NCBI GenBank assembly: GCA_003116875.1
Contig: BCKT01000023.1
Location: forward strand, 1 to 64,000
Reading direction: 5' to 3'
DNA length: 64,000 nt
Origin: Takashimella koratensis
Lineage: Eukaryota > Basidiomycota > Tremellomycetes > Trichosporonales > Tetragoniomycetaceae
Shown: one piece after another, positions 20,758 to 31,781 of the stretch
How positions within the stretch are numbered: position 1 is the first letter of the stretch
Layout: every line of letters begins with the position of its first letter
Notes under the pieces: model-generated
Seen by the model: only the letters and a program-made list of their open reading frames with translations
What the model was told of the DNA's origin: nothing
The model's database searches: none
Made by a program: the position numbers and the translations under genes

Positions 20758-23484
20758 ATGATCATGGACACCTCGGCCCACACCACGGGGATCACCATGG
20801 ACGACTCAAGAGTCAACGACAGTGCGGATGAGGATCATGTGCCCGGGAAGAGGAAGCGAGTGACGGTGAGTGCGCAACGCTTATGCATGACGCTGACCGG
20901 CTCAGATCTCTTGTCTCAACTGGTGAGTCTCTACTTGCCGCACAGCTCACCTTGACAGCAAGAAACGCAAGGTCAAGTGCGACAAGACGAGCCCATGTAA
21001 CAACTGCCGCAGCCGAAACGAAATTCACCTCTGTGAATACGAAGACGGGCGAGAACCTCCACCTCCACAAACTTTCGCTGTCGCGTCCGATGTCGATGCA
21101 CTCCGTCGCCGCGTCAATGACCTCGAAGAGCAAGTGATTCGTCTGAATCGGAATCTGGGGGCGCCTTCAACCATGGCCTTGCAGGCCACTGGCACTCCTG
21201 GGTCCCTGCATAGTACACCCGCAGCGACAGGCGTTACCCCATCTTACTCGCTGAGTCAACAACCTCACAAGCGAGCAGCAGCTCTCGAGAAGGCTTTCCT
21301 CGAGCTTGACGACTTGACTCAATCCGATGGTCACCCCGCAGACCATAGCCTTCGACTACGAAGCCGGATGCCCACAATGTCTAAAGATGTGCCGAAGAGC
21401 TTCACGGTCTGGCCTAATATTCTGGAATCGGGGTCAACTCCAATCTGTCAAAGGCCAAGTCGATGGACGCAAGCGATGCGAGAAAATCTCGCGGCGATCC
21501 CGGACAACGTGATCGTCCAGTCTCTCGTGGATCACTATTTCGAGACCGTTTCGGAGAAGCTCTGTAAGTCTTGGACATAGACGTAGTTGACAACAGGGCA
21601 TCAATTGCACGAAAAAGTGTTCCGGCAAGAGCTCGAGCAGTTTTTATACATCCGCATGACTGGTGACCCACTTGTGATCGACCCTGGATGGCTTGTGCTC
21701 CTGTTCGGCGTTCTCGTGTGAGTGTGATTCAAGAGACAACGCTCATGGACAGTGTGGGGATCCATGCGCTGGTGAAAGGCGACTGGGTGGTGGAAGCGCA
21801 GCGTAATGCAGTTGCAGACGACCCGACATTGGTTGCTGTGTGCGATCAATTGGACCAGGCTTTCGACTCGGCTCTGATGTGTGCTGGTGCTCTTCACAAG
21901 CCGCAATTTCGTGTCCTTCAAGGGCTGTTGATCGTTCTCAACTTGACGTACGTGTATTGATCTGCTGTGCTGATACACAGACGCCTGGACGACCCAATGG
22001 TGCTTTTCCCTGGAGACAAGATGGAGCCCCATGATACCATGTGGTTTGATATAGCCATCATGTGAGTTGTGCGTAGCCCCGGTTGTCTGACTACCCAGAA
22101 TTTGCAAGGGACTCCGCATGCACTTCACTGGGCCAAACTTTGAGAATGGAATCGCCGTGGATCCTGCGTTCCCCCCCGACGTGCCACTGTATGGACAAGA
22201 AATGGCCAGTCGCGCGGTTCATGCGCTCGCGTTCTGGGACAGGGTGCTCGGTTGCGCGGAGGCAGAGTCTCATGGCAATGACGCCGCCGCGTTCCGTTTT
22301 CCAGAAGGTTAGTGGATGAGGTTGACAAGCTAACACGCAGGATCTCTGACCACACCCACTCCGCGCAACTTTCTGGATGCCGACCTATGGCCACCACCTG
22401 CCTCTCCACCAGAACCTCAACCAATATTCGTTAGGTGAGTTATACCTCTGTCCCCAACTGATTTTTCGCAGGACCGAAATCATCTGGCAGATTCACGGAG
22501 GTCGAATAACGACGCACTGGAAGAGGATTTCCGATGCCCTCCGTGACATGTCGACGCTTGACACCGACATGGTCGCCGCCATAGACAAGGATCTAACTCG
22601 AGATGACCACGAATTCCTCAGCCTGAGGTACAGCCAGAAACTCAATGAGGCTGAGGATCTGGCATTGGAGTCACTGCATGGGTGCGTAAAGGCAACAAAC
22701 AAAGCTGATGTTGTAGATCATATCAACAGCGGCGTCTCCGACTCCATCGACACTTCTTCCTGCGAAGCTACGTGGACCCCACTTGTCATTTCTCTCAAGC
22801 TGCGGCTATTTCAGCTGCGCGTTCGATCATCAAGGGACACAGGGAGACAGTCGACCGCTTTGGGCTTCGCAGTGGGTAATGGTGTGACTGCAGCTGACAG
22901 CAGTACCCTCGACCTTGTCATTGATCTTCTTTACCCACCACATCTCCGCCGCCATTATTCTCTTTGTGCATGGGTGCCTGGCTCCCAACTCCAAGACCGA
23001 GATTCAAAATGAACTGCGCCTATCTGCCAACCTGTTCAACTCGGCCAACTTTGGCAAACACGTCCGGTGGCGTCAAGCTGTCACGCATGGCTACCAGGTC
23101 ATGCAGACGCTGTGTAATGTAAGTGGTCATTGAGCGCAGACCTAATGCCAGGCTCTGGAGTCGCCGCCTTCGACTGTTGAGGCGATCGAGACATTCCTTA
23201 TCAACATCCGCCGAGACGTTTCCAAGGCAGATGCTACGCAAGACACCGCTCCCTCTGCGCAGTCGCTGGAAACCGACATCTTTGGCAACGCGCAGCCTGG
23301 CGTGCAACCCATGACATCGTTCTTGCCTACTGCCGAAACGCTGAGCGGGATCAACTTTGGCGATGGCGTGCCCAGTGACGCTCAAGACTTTGACATCGCG
23401 TCTCTCGTTGATTTCAAGTAAGTCCATGCTTGCTGGATGGCCGGGCTTACCAATAGTTGGGACTCGCTATTCCGGGGGTTTTAA
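20758..23484 (+). CDS. Zn2Cys6 fungal transcription factor
   Basis: A nuclear binuclear-zinc-cluster regulator. The DNA-binding motif is split by two introns: exon joining gives ISCLNCKKRKVKCDK, then SPCNNCRSRNEIHLC, a C-x2-C-x6-C-x5-C-x2-C-x8-C pattern. A linker and short coiled coil follow (DALRRRVNDLEEQVIRLNRNL), then a long middle homology region with WHQLHEKVFRQELEQFL and LRLRSRM-type helices. About ten introns join to a short last exon ending in NWDSLFRGF, stop 23482-23484. I use the ATG at 20758; a second at 20764 would remove two residues. It is divergent from the MCH transporter and close to the GH43 gene, so it is a good candidate for the local regulator. Exon borders in the middle third are less certain than the zinc cluster. 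Confidence 0.85.
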
Positions 23485-23910
23485 ACTTCGGCCTCATCGC
23501 CGAACAAGGCCCTAGCCAGCGTGGGCATCTGCGAGCTATGCCTGATGCATTTATAATAAATAATCAGCCTGTCGTTGCACTCGTCGCCGAAGCCGACACA
23601 TGTTTGCCTCCTCTAACTCTCTGTGATAGATCGGCGTATTATGCCCGGATATCCCGTCAGCGGACATAATGACTCATTCCGTGGCCGATATTCGGCCATA
23701 TCGCCCAATGGAGGTGTATCCGATAATCAATAATCAGGTGGAGGTGACCGACGGTCTGGATCATGAACCTTCTGCAGCGGCTGCAAACTTCATGCTCCAC
23801 TGACCGACCAGCAGCTACTTAAGCTGTTAAGACAGCAATGTTCACCTCCAGTCAAAACTCAAGTCGTCAGTCAATAACCACATTGGTCGCCCATTCGCTC
23901 CAAACTCCCC
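23485..23910. promoter_or_regulatory. Intergenic region with a perfect CCG/CGG palindrome
   Basis: This gap between the regulator and the next SDR contains TGGCCGATATTCGGCCA at 23682-23698, a perfect inverted repeat with 7 bp arms and a TAT centre. It reads as CCG-N5-CGG, an everted triplet pair of the type bound by Zn2Cys6 dimers. The octamer AATAATCA occurs twice, near 23558 and 23730. No gene is visible. Confidence 0.5.
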
Positions 23911-25017
23911 ATGTCCTTCCCGTGGTCTTTCTACCGACACCAGTGGGCGAGCATTCCGCCCGCGCCCAAGGGCCCGCTCCTCAAGGGCAAGACGGTTGTC
24001 ATCACCGGTGCCAACAGCGGTGGGTCTTGCTGTGTAAATGGGTGATTGACAGTGTAGGCGTGGGTCTTGCGGCAACACACCAGCTGGCTGCGCTCTCACC
24101 AGCCCGTCTCATTCTTGCGGTCCGAAACCTTGACGCAACTCAACCTATCGTAGAGACTCTCAAGAGGAAACACCCAGAATCGGTGATCGAAGCCTGGGCG
24201 CTCGACCTCGCCGACTCGGCCTCGATTCTTGGGTTCGCTGACAAGGCCAAGGAACTCAGTAGCATTGATGTTCTGATCAACAACGCTGGGTAGGAGCTCG
24301 TCCAGGCTATCGCTAATCTCAGTATGAATCCGAACTTTGCTGAAGGGCCCTTTGTCTCTACCAAAGAAGGCTACGAGCGAACGTGAGTGTCTTCAAATAC
24401 CAAACTGACGACAGCATCTTCACCAATGCGATCGCACCACTCCTTCTGTTCCTACTCCTTCGACCGCTCTTAAAGTCATCCGATGGCTTCAAACCCAAAG
24501 CCATCTTCACAGGCTCCGACAGTCACGCCTTTGCCGTCACTACACCGTTCGCTAGCCCTTCCATCTTGGAAACCTTTAATGACCCTCAAAAGTACCACAA
24601 CCCTACACGCTACTTCCAGTCCAAGGTAGGAAACAAGCACGACCGCGCTGACCACAGCTTCTCCTCCACATGATCACCCGGTCTCTCATCTGCGATTTCC
24701 CGGACATCGACATCATAAACGTCCACCCAGGTCTCTGCAGGACCAACCTCGGGCGTGAGTTCAAGCTGGGGATTACCGACATTTTTTTTATCCTCGAGTT
24801 CCTCATCAACTCTCGTCCGGCCTCGCAAGGGGGTCGAGGTTTGACGCTCGCCGCCGTTTCGAAGACTGGGTCGCACGATTACTGGACAGAGGGGCAGCCT
24901 GCTTTCTCCGAGAGTATATTCCTGGCGTCTGGCGAGGGAGTCCACGCAACCAGGCAGTGGTATGAAGAAGCGCTCGCTGAGTGTGACAAGCTCGCCAAGA
25001 GACCCCTCTTGCAATGA
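23911..25017 (+). CDS. Short-chain dehydrogenase, retinol-dehydrogenase/WWOX-like
   Basis: An NAD(P)-dependent SDR. It begins MSFPWSFYRHQWASIPP, an N terminus common in fungal light-induced or retinol-dehydrogenase-like members, followed by the cofactor motif TGANSGVGLAATHQLA joined across a 35-nt intron, AVRNLD after beta2, LDLADSAS, and VLINNAG with complete active-site Asn. The usual YxxxK position reads YFQSK, and VHPGLCRTNLGR follows. The stop is at 25015-25017. Four introns are used. I start at 23911 because the longer ORF from 23838 lacks similarity and the shorter start lies just before the conserved region. Substrate is unknown. Its 3' end is 40 bases from the convergent receptor gene. 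Confidence 0.85.
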
Positions 25018-25057
25018 AACAACACCGCAACGTATGAATACATGTCTATCCTGAGAT

Positions 25058-26730
25058 CTACAAGCGACGTACAGCTGAATTGAGAGCCTCAAAGAAAGCC
25101 GTGTCCTCCTCGTCGTCCCTGCGATGGCGTTCACTGATGCGGCGTCGTTCCACTTGAGATTCGCGCGCCTCTTTACGGTCTGGCTCGGGGATGGGTTGGG
25201 GCAGGGGTTGTTCCGGAGCGGTCTTGGACCTATCTTCCGGGTAAGTGACGGAGAGACTGCCGCTGTAAGGGACAGTCGCCAACGCGGTCATGAAATCAAA
25301 GGCATCATCGTCCGAGGCCACCTGTCCTTCTGGCGACGAGTCCTGAGTCGGCTGTTCCGAGCTGGTTTGACTGCCAACTCAGTTGTCATCATCAGCGACA
25401 CCTACAATTTGAGGTCCATTTCGTCGTCTTTTGACATGGCTGCGCGGATTGCCTGATGGGTCAGAACTGTCATATATTACGACTTACTTTGTAAAGACAT
25501 GGATCGACGACCGCCCCAAGCTACATTCAGCGTTGCCAGCTATTAAGCACTCACGAAGGCAAAGAACAGGCTCTTTCCTCCATACAAGATGTTCCACATG
25601 ACATAGAGCACAAATTGTCCCAGCGTAGTGGGGAACCCCCACTCACTTAAGACCAAATCGCCCACTACAAGTCAGCAATGGCTCTGACCGTTCACTCACC
25701 GATGAGGACCGTATTGATGATGATGAGGAAGACAGGGTAGAGTGAGATCTTGATCGACAGCCACAGCAGTTGATCCTTCAACCGGTTCATGTTGATAGAT
25801 GACCACGAGCGATCACAATCTCGGTTCATACCGTCTCCGTCAACCATGGCGCGAGCTGTCTCCCGTCCGTGAGAGATCAAGGTGTAGAGAACCTACATGT
25901 TAGCAGTGCCCAGAAATCTTACCTACCGCCAAGACGGATCCAATTGCAATGAGCACAGAGAGAATTTGCCACAAATACTCGTCGACAATGAACTGAATCA
26001 TGCGTTCTTTGGCGTCGGCTACATGTCAGCATAAGTGAATCAGAAGGTCGACGAACGGCTGGTAAAGTAGCTGAAATTAGCATGCTTCCTGTTATCCTTG
26101 ACCCACCAATAACCTTCCCCGTACACTGGATCAGGTCCAAAGTGACCCAAAGCCGCTGGGAAAATCGGAATCCCCAAGCCGAGGAGCAGAGAGATTCCGA
26201 GATACCATCGTTCGAGATCTTCAATCAGCATTGCTTGGGCTCAACACTCACTATATCGCACCGTGTCCAAGTGGAAAGTAACACTGAGTACCAGATTGAC
26301 GGCAATGCAGGTATATATGTAGTTGGATCTTTGGTCAGAAGATTACTACCTGCCGACTTACACTGCGATCGTTGAGATCTGCCAATACATGACGGTAACG
26401 CAGCCTGCCGTGCTCATGTTGAATGGTTGCTACAGTCAGCTGCAGTTCACAGTTCACCACTCACTGGTTTCTCAATGATAATGACGCAGATGTTATAGCC
26501 AATCTCAAAGGCCATTGTCCACAACATTAGACGGAAGGATAATCGATCCAGGTGCGGTCGAGCCTTGGGGTTACGGTAGAGCAAGCCAGCAGCGATGAGG
26601 ATCAAAAGACACGGTAAGGACGAGACAGCTGCAAGGACGATCGTCGCATTGACGGTAGCCTGGTATCAGCGGGAGTCGGATTGGTTCAACTCACGTCCTG
26701 CATATCTAGCGTGTAGACAAAGTCGCTCAT
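25058..26730 (-). CDS. Putative seven-transmembrane G-protein-coupled receptor
   Basis: I assembled about ten exons into a protein with seven hydrophobic helices: starting near VNATIVLAAV, SFRLMLWTMAFEI, VMYWQISTIAVSN, WYLGISLLLGLGI, WQILSVLIAIG, LLWLSIKISLYPV and LGQFVLYVMWNIL. The short N terminus (MSDFVYTLDMQD), the long intracellular loop between helices 5 and 6 with charged residues, and DPCLYKAIRA right after helix 7 (reminiscent of the NPxxY region) are GPCR-like. A charged, disordered C-terminal tail of about 100 residues with PEQPLPQPIPEPD completes it. This resembles the cAMP-receptor-like and Git3-like nutrient receptors of fungi more than pheromone receptors, but I cannot name the ligand. 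One intron has an unusual GTTCGT donor (26055 region). The alternative is an orphan seven-helix membrane protein that is not G-protein coupled. Confidence 0.62.
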
Positions 26731-27530
26731 GTTGATGGATGGTTGGGAAGAAGACTGTTAGTCAACGTTCCCGTTATAAAGCAGACCGCTTTGCTTGTGA
26801 GAGGAAGAACGAGCTGTATGCATGCTCTCGATGCAGCTCGGCGGGCCCATCTTGTCGAATGGCTGAGACAAAAGACATGAGCATTGTTGTCTGGATCAAA
26901 GTGGAGAGAACTCAATTGTAGATCGAGACGATTTCAGACATTGAATTGCCGAGGGTTTACCAATAAACAGCAACGAAAGTATTATTCCAGAGATTCACAC
27001 GACCAGGTTCGCTCGCAGCAAAGTCTTCAATTTGTTTGTCTCGTCCTCACGGATGTGGAGCACGACGAGGGTGAGATCCGTCCCAATGAATTCTGTCATT
27101 GACGTAGGCCTCAGGCGGCTAGCGAGTCGACGAGAATCTCCAGAGTAACCTTCGCCCCCGTCTCAGGAAGGGGGCGTTAGAGGGTGACAGACAAAGTGCT
27201 TTCAGCAGTGCCTTGAATGTCTATGCAGCGACTGCCTCAGAGATGGCCTCCGGTCAACTGACAGACATTTTTTCACTCCACGCTAATCAGTTGACGCCCG
27301 TGTTTGGCGGCGCCCGTGGTCGGGCCCCGGAGAGAGCCTTGGCTCTGGTACCGTCGGATGTTTAGGCTGGGCGGAGGGTTGGACTTTTGGTTTGGGACCA
27401 ACCGGTGGAAACCCTCGGTCCAGTCTCGGTGCTCACTGAATGAACCCGCGGAGATGCTCGTCATCAACATCCCCCTCACAAACATATATAAAGGTGGTCA
27501 TGAGGCCTCCCGTCTCGGCTTACATGAATC
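26731..27530. promoter_or_regulatory. Divergent intergenic region with a TATA box
   Basis: An 800 bp region between the receptor gene and the DHA1 transporter gene. TATATAAA lies at 27485-27492, about 40 bp before the transporter ATG. GC-rich CGG/CCG blocks (GGTCGGGCCCCGG near 27317, CCAACCGG near 27398, CCTCGGTCC near 27414) lie further upstream. No gene is seen. Confidence 0.5.
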
Positions 27531-29474
27531 ATGACCTCCTCAACAACCACTCTCCCCACTACCGCATACCAGACAAAAATGTCCTCCCCTCTACCTACTC
27601 TCGCTAAGCGACCATGGCGTCGATACGTTACCAGTGGCGAGGTTCTCTCCTCACACCCATACCAAGGCGAGGGAACCGATGAGAGCCCCTTTGTCGTCAC
27701 GTGGCTTCCAAACGATGAGGAGAACCCGATGACATGGGGCTATGGATACAAGTGGGGCGCGACAATCCTTGCAGCGGTGGCCGTGCTCGCTGTCACCATG
27801 AGTTCCTCGATGCTCTCGGCCGCGATTGCCGACATCGAGAAGGATTTTCCTGGCCACACGACCCAGGCATACACCATGATCACTTCTGGATTCGTCTTGG
27901 GTAGGTCGCTGCTATGGAGGTAGTGTTGACGAGACAGGCTTCGTCGCTGGACCCCTCATGTGGGCTCCCTGCTCTGAGGTCTTCGGTCGAAGAAACATGT
28001 ACATCTTCACCTACGTTCCTTTCACAATCTTCCTCGCAGGAGGATGTGGGTCTAACAGCCTCGCAACGTTGATTGTTTTGCGGTTCTGTGAGTCACTATG
28101 TCGACGTACACTGACATTAGTCGCCGGGTTCTTTGGTAGCTCGCCACTTACCAGCGCGGGCGGTGTCATCGCAGACATGTTTCCTGCCAGCCAGCGTGGT
28201 TTAGCTATGGGCATCTTTGCAGCCGCGCCCTTCCTCGGACCCTCGATTGGACCCATCGCCGGTGGCTTCCTGTCTGAAGCCTCAAGCTGGAAGTGGGTCG
28301 GCGCCGTCCTCGCCGTCTTCGCCGCCATCCTCACTATCCTCGGCATCCTCCTATCCCCGGAGACATATGCACCTGTCCTGCTTCGTCGCCGAGCAGCGCG
28401 TCTCTCCAAGCACACGGGCAAGAAATACCTCAGCCAGCAAGACGCCGCCAAGCCTCAAAACATCCAGGCCTTGTTCACCTCGCAGCTGAAAAAGCCTTGG
28501 GAGTTGCTTTTCCGGGAGCCGATTTGCCTGCTTCTCGCCCTTTACATGTCGGTCATCTACGCCATCCTCTACGTAAGTTGCAAGCATCGAATAGCGCTGA
28601 AGGCAGATGCAATTCACCGCTTTCCCTATCGTCTTCCAGTTGGAGCGCGGTTGGACACCTGGGATTGCCGGTCTCCCTTTTATTGGCCTGACCATTGGCG
28701 CTTTCAGCGCACTTGGATACATCATCTTTTTCGAGAACAAGCGGTATGCCACCAAGCTCGAAAACGAGGGTGGCTACCTCCCGGCGGAGAACCGCCTCCC
28801 CTCGGTTATGATCGGCTCCGTGGTCTTCCCGTAAGTCTTAACAAAGTCATTGCTAACGAAGTAGAGCCGGACTTTTTATCTTTGCGTGGACTGCAGCGCC
28901 GACAAGCCTTCCGTGGATCGCTCCAGTGATCGGTACTGTGCTCATCGGTGCTGGACTCGTCTTGCTGTTCCTTGGGCTCATGAACTTCTTGGTAAGCAGT
29001 CACATTGTGATTCCCGCTGACATCTAGGTCGACACCTATTTACTTTACGCTGCATCTGTCCTTGCAGGCAACACCATCATGCGATCTCTGTTCGGTGTCG
29101 TCTTCCCACTGTTCACTCCGAACATGTACAGCTCGCTTGGGGTCAACTGGGCCGGCTCGCTCACCGCTTTCATCGCCCTCGCGTTCATGCCCGCCCCATT
29201 GATCTTCTTCGTCTACGGCTCCCGCATTCGACGGATGAGCAAGTACGCACGCCAGGCGGATGACATGGGCAAGATGATGGCTCAGAAGATGAAGGCTGCG
29301 AGGATGTCACAGCCAACAGCCGGAGAACCCAAGCCTGCTGTCGAGCCCCAAACCCAGTCAAAAGACACCTATGTCGAGCAGCTGGGCAGCGAGCTGTCCA
29401 GGGCTATCTCACAATCACAAGGGGGCGACGCTGTCGCTACCAAGCTCGAGCAAATCGAGTCTCTTAAACATTAA
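27531..29474 (+). CDS. MFS drug:proton antiporter, DHA1 (12-helix, Tpo/Flu1-like)
   Basis: A plasma-membrane efflux protein of the DHA1 family. The pre-helix motif DEENPMTWGYGYKW is diagnostic for the fungal polyamine/fluconazole-type branch. Helices follow with SGFVLGFVAGPLMWAPCSEVFGRR (motif A region split by an intron), SAGGVIADMF, and the motif C-like GPSIGPIAGGFLSE. The central loop carries LFREPICLLLALYMS, and the tail is long and charged, ending KLEQIESLKH at 29474. About five short introns are removed without any frame problem. It is followed, 176 bp downstream, by a DHA2 gene in the same direction. Typical substrates are azoles, polyamines or secondary metabolites; the real one is unknown. 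In-frame ATGs at 27531 and 27579 are both possible starts. Confidence 0.88.
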
Positions 29475-29650
29475 ACACCTAATAATGTAGAAGGCTATGC
29501 ATGTAGACGATCTTGGCGGAAATGAGACGAGATCCCGAGGACGTTATTTATAACCCTGGGACGATCGGGGAACTCCGAGAATCCCGCAGCATGGAAAAAG
29601 TCAATATAGAGCGGAATACTGAGGTCAGCTTTTACACAATATCTTTTATA

Positions 29651-31479
29651 ATGACCGCGAAAACGACATTGGATGGCGACGATCAATCGGTAGCGATGTC
29701 CTCATTGGAGAGGCAAGATGTCGTAGCCAGCCCCGGCACACCGTTAGAGAAAGCCGACTTGGAGCCAGGGCCGTCGACCCTCTCACCTCTGGAGCTTTCC
29801 AAAGGCCGTACCATAGCTCTCATTGTCATCGTCGCCTTTACCATGGCGATGAACGGTGGGGGCACCCAGGGCTTGAACATTGCACTACCCATTATCCAGG
29901 AGGACCTCAACATGCGAGAGAGCGACCTGCAGTGGATCTCGTCGGCATACTCGCTCGCTTCAGGTTGTCTTCTGCTCTTCTCCGGCCGATTGGCTGATGC
30001 GTACGGACGACGGCTGTGTTTCCTCATTGGCATTAGCTGGTATGCGATCTGGACATTGATAGGGTCCTTCATGAACTCATCTATCGCCCTCATCGTCACA
30101 CGAGCACTTGCTGGAATGGGAGCGTCTATGGGGTGAGTAACGAGCCGTGAAAGTTGCTGACGGCAGAATCCCGAGCGCAATCGGTATCATCGCGGGCAAC
30201 GTTCATGGGAAGATGCGCGCGACGGCGTTTGCCATGTTTGCTGCCGGGGCTCCCGTCGGTGGTGGGACAGGAACTGTGCTTGGTGGTGTCCTCACTGCGT
30301 ATTCCAAGTGGGTATTACGTTGGGCCCAAAGCTGATGGCAGAGAGACGTGGCGTGCTGTTCTTTGGGTCTTTGCTGGCCTTTCCGCAGTTATTGTTATCA
30401 TGGGCTATTTCTTCGTTCCACAAGACGTCAAGAAGACCAAGGACAATCGGATCGATTATGTGGGGGCCATCTTGGTCACTTCAGGACTGGTCTTGCTTCA
30501 GTTTACTGTTAGCGATGGGGTGAATGCTCCCCATGGTTGGGCGACTCCTTGTAAGCTCAGGCTTTGGCACAGCAGCTGATCCAGACATTTACGTTCTCTT
30601 CATCGTATCCATCTTTTCCTTGACCGCCTTCTTCTTCTGGCAGCACTATCTGATTACGCGGACCGACCGACCTCCCCTCATGCGCCTGGCTCTCTTCACC
30701 CGAGCAAACGGCAAGCTTGCTGCGGTGTACTTTATCGGTTTTGTCGCTTGGATGGGCTTCATTGTAGGTGGCCTATCGACCGCGCTGACACCCAGTCTAT
30801 CAGCTATCACGCTACTCTGTTCTACCAGCAGGTTCAGATGACCGGTACCATCGGCGCCGTTTTGCGCTTCCTGCCGTGCTCGATCTCAGGCCTTATCTGT
30901 AACTTTATCGTCGCCAAAATCATACACCGAGTTCCAACGCAGTACATCGTCTGCACGGGATTGCTTGCCACTGGGTGAGTTGGGTCACGACACGCCACTG
31001 ACATCGCCAGACTCGCGAGCCTCTTCATGGCCTTGTCATGGAGAACAATCTTATACTGGAAGCTTCCTTTCAACGCCATGTGGCTTTGTGTTGTTGGTGC
31101 AGACTTGTGAGTGGAACGATGGCGACGCGCTGACCACAGCCTCATGGCCACTGGATCCACCTTTGTCTCGAGCTTGGCGCTTCCAGAGGAGCAGAGTGTA
31201 GCGGGAGGTAAGTTGACACCTCGTCTCAAGCTAACGCAAGCGCTTTATCAAACCATGACCCAGCTGGGGGGTTCGTTTGGTCTGTCATTGACATCGGCGT
31301 TGGCAACTTCCGTCCAGAACAAGGCACTGGCCCGTGGTGTGGACTCGGTGGATGCCTTGCTGGAAGGGATCCACGCGGCGTACTGGCTGGGGTGTGGGTT
31401 TAGTTTCACTGCCTTGGTGATAGCAATTGTATCCCTCCGGGGGCTCGGTATCATCACCAAGGAAAAGGGGGGGCATTGA
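29651..31479 (+). CDS. MFS drug:proton antiporter, DHA2 (14-helix) type
   Basis: A second efflux-type MFS protein. After a charged N terminus come ALIVIVAFTMAMN and LNIALPIIQEDLNM, then DLQWISSAYSLASGCLLLFSGRLADAYGRR, the DHA2 motif D1 and A region (split here only for reading), and motif C near APVGGGTGTVLGG. Nine exons join: introns lie near 30133, 30308, 30551, 30764, 30975, 31107 and 31208, and the frame remains open to GLGIITKEKGGH, stop 31479. I choose the ATG at 29651 (MTAKTTLDG) over the longer frame from 29513, because the sequence before it looks like a promoter with TATA-like TTTTATAA next to the start. Fourteen helices can be counted roughly. Substrate unknown. Confidence 0.85.
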
Positions 31480-31781
31480 GGATGGGCGAGCATAGAAACC
31501 ATAGAGGTCTTTGACCAAACACACTGTATCCCTGAATGCGGCATTCAACGACCACCCTAGGTGCGGTGAATACAACGTAGCGCGGTGATAACGTATGTCA
31601 ATATTGACACGTCATTGTGAAAGTGATCTACCGCCAAATAATTTCAAGTACGTACAATAGCCAACAGCTTCCAGCCGACGGTCGGCACAGGCTCGGACCG
31701 ATCCAACGTCGAAATCCGAACTGTCGTCGTTGATAAAAACCCAATCAACGTGACAGAAGCGCGACACAACCCACACCCAGG
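31480..31781. promoter_or_regulatory. Intergenic region with a GCCGACGGTCGGC palindrome
   Basis: About 300 bp between the DHA2 gene and the PfkB kinase gene. A perfect palindrome, arms GCCGAC and GTCGGC around a central G, lies at 31674-31686, about 96 bp upstream of the kinase ATG. Two further CGG/CCG elements (CTCGGACCG, AATCCGAAC) follow within 40 bp. Confidence 0.45.
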
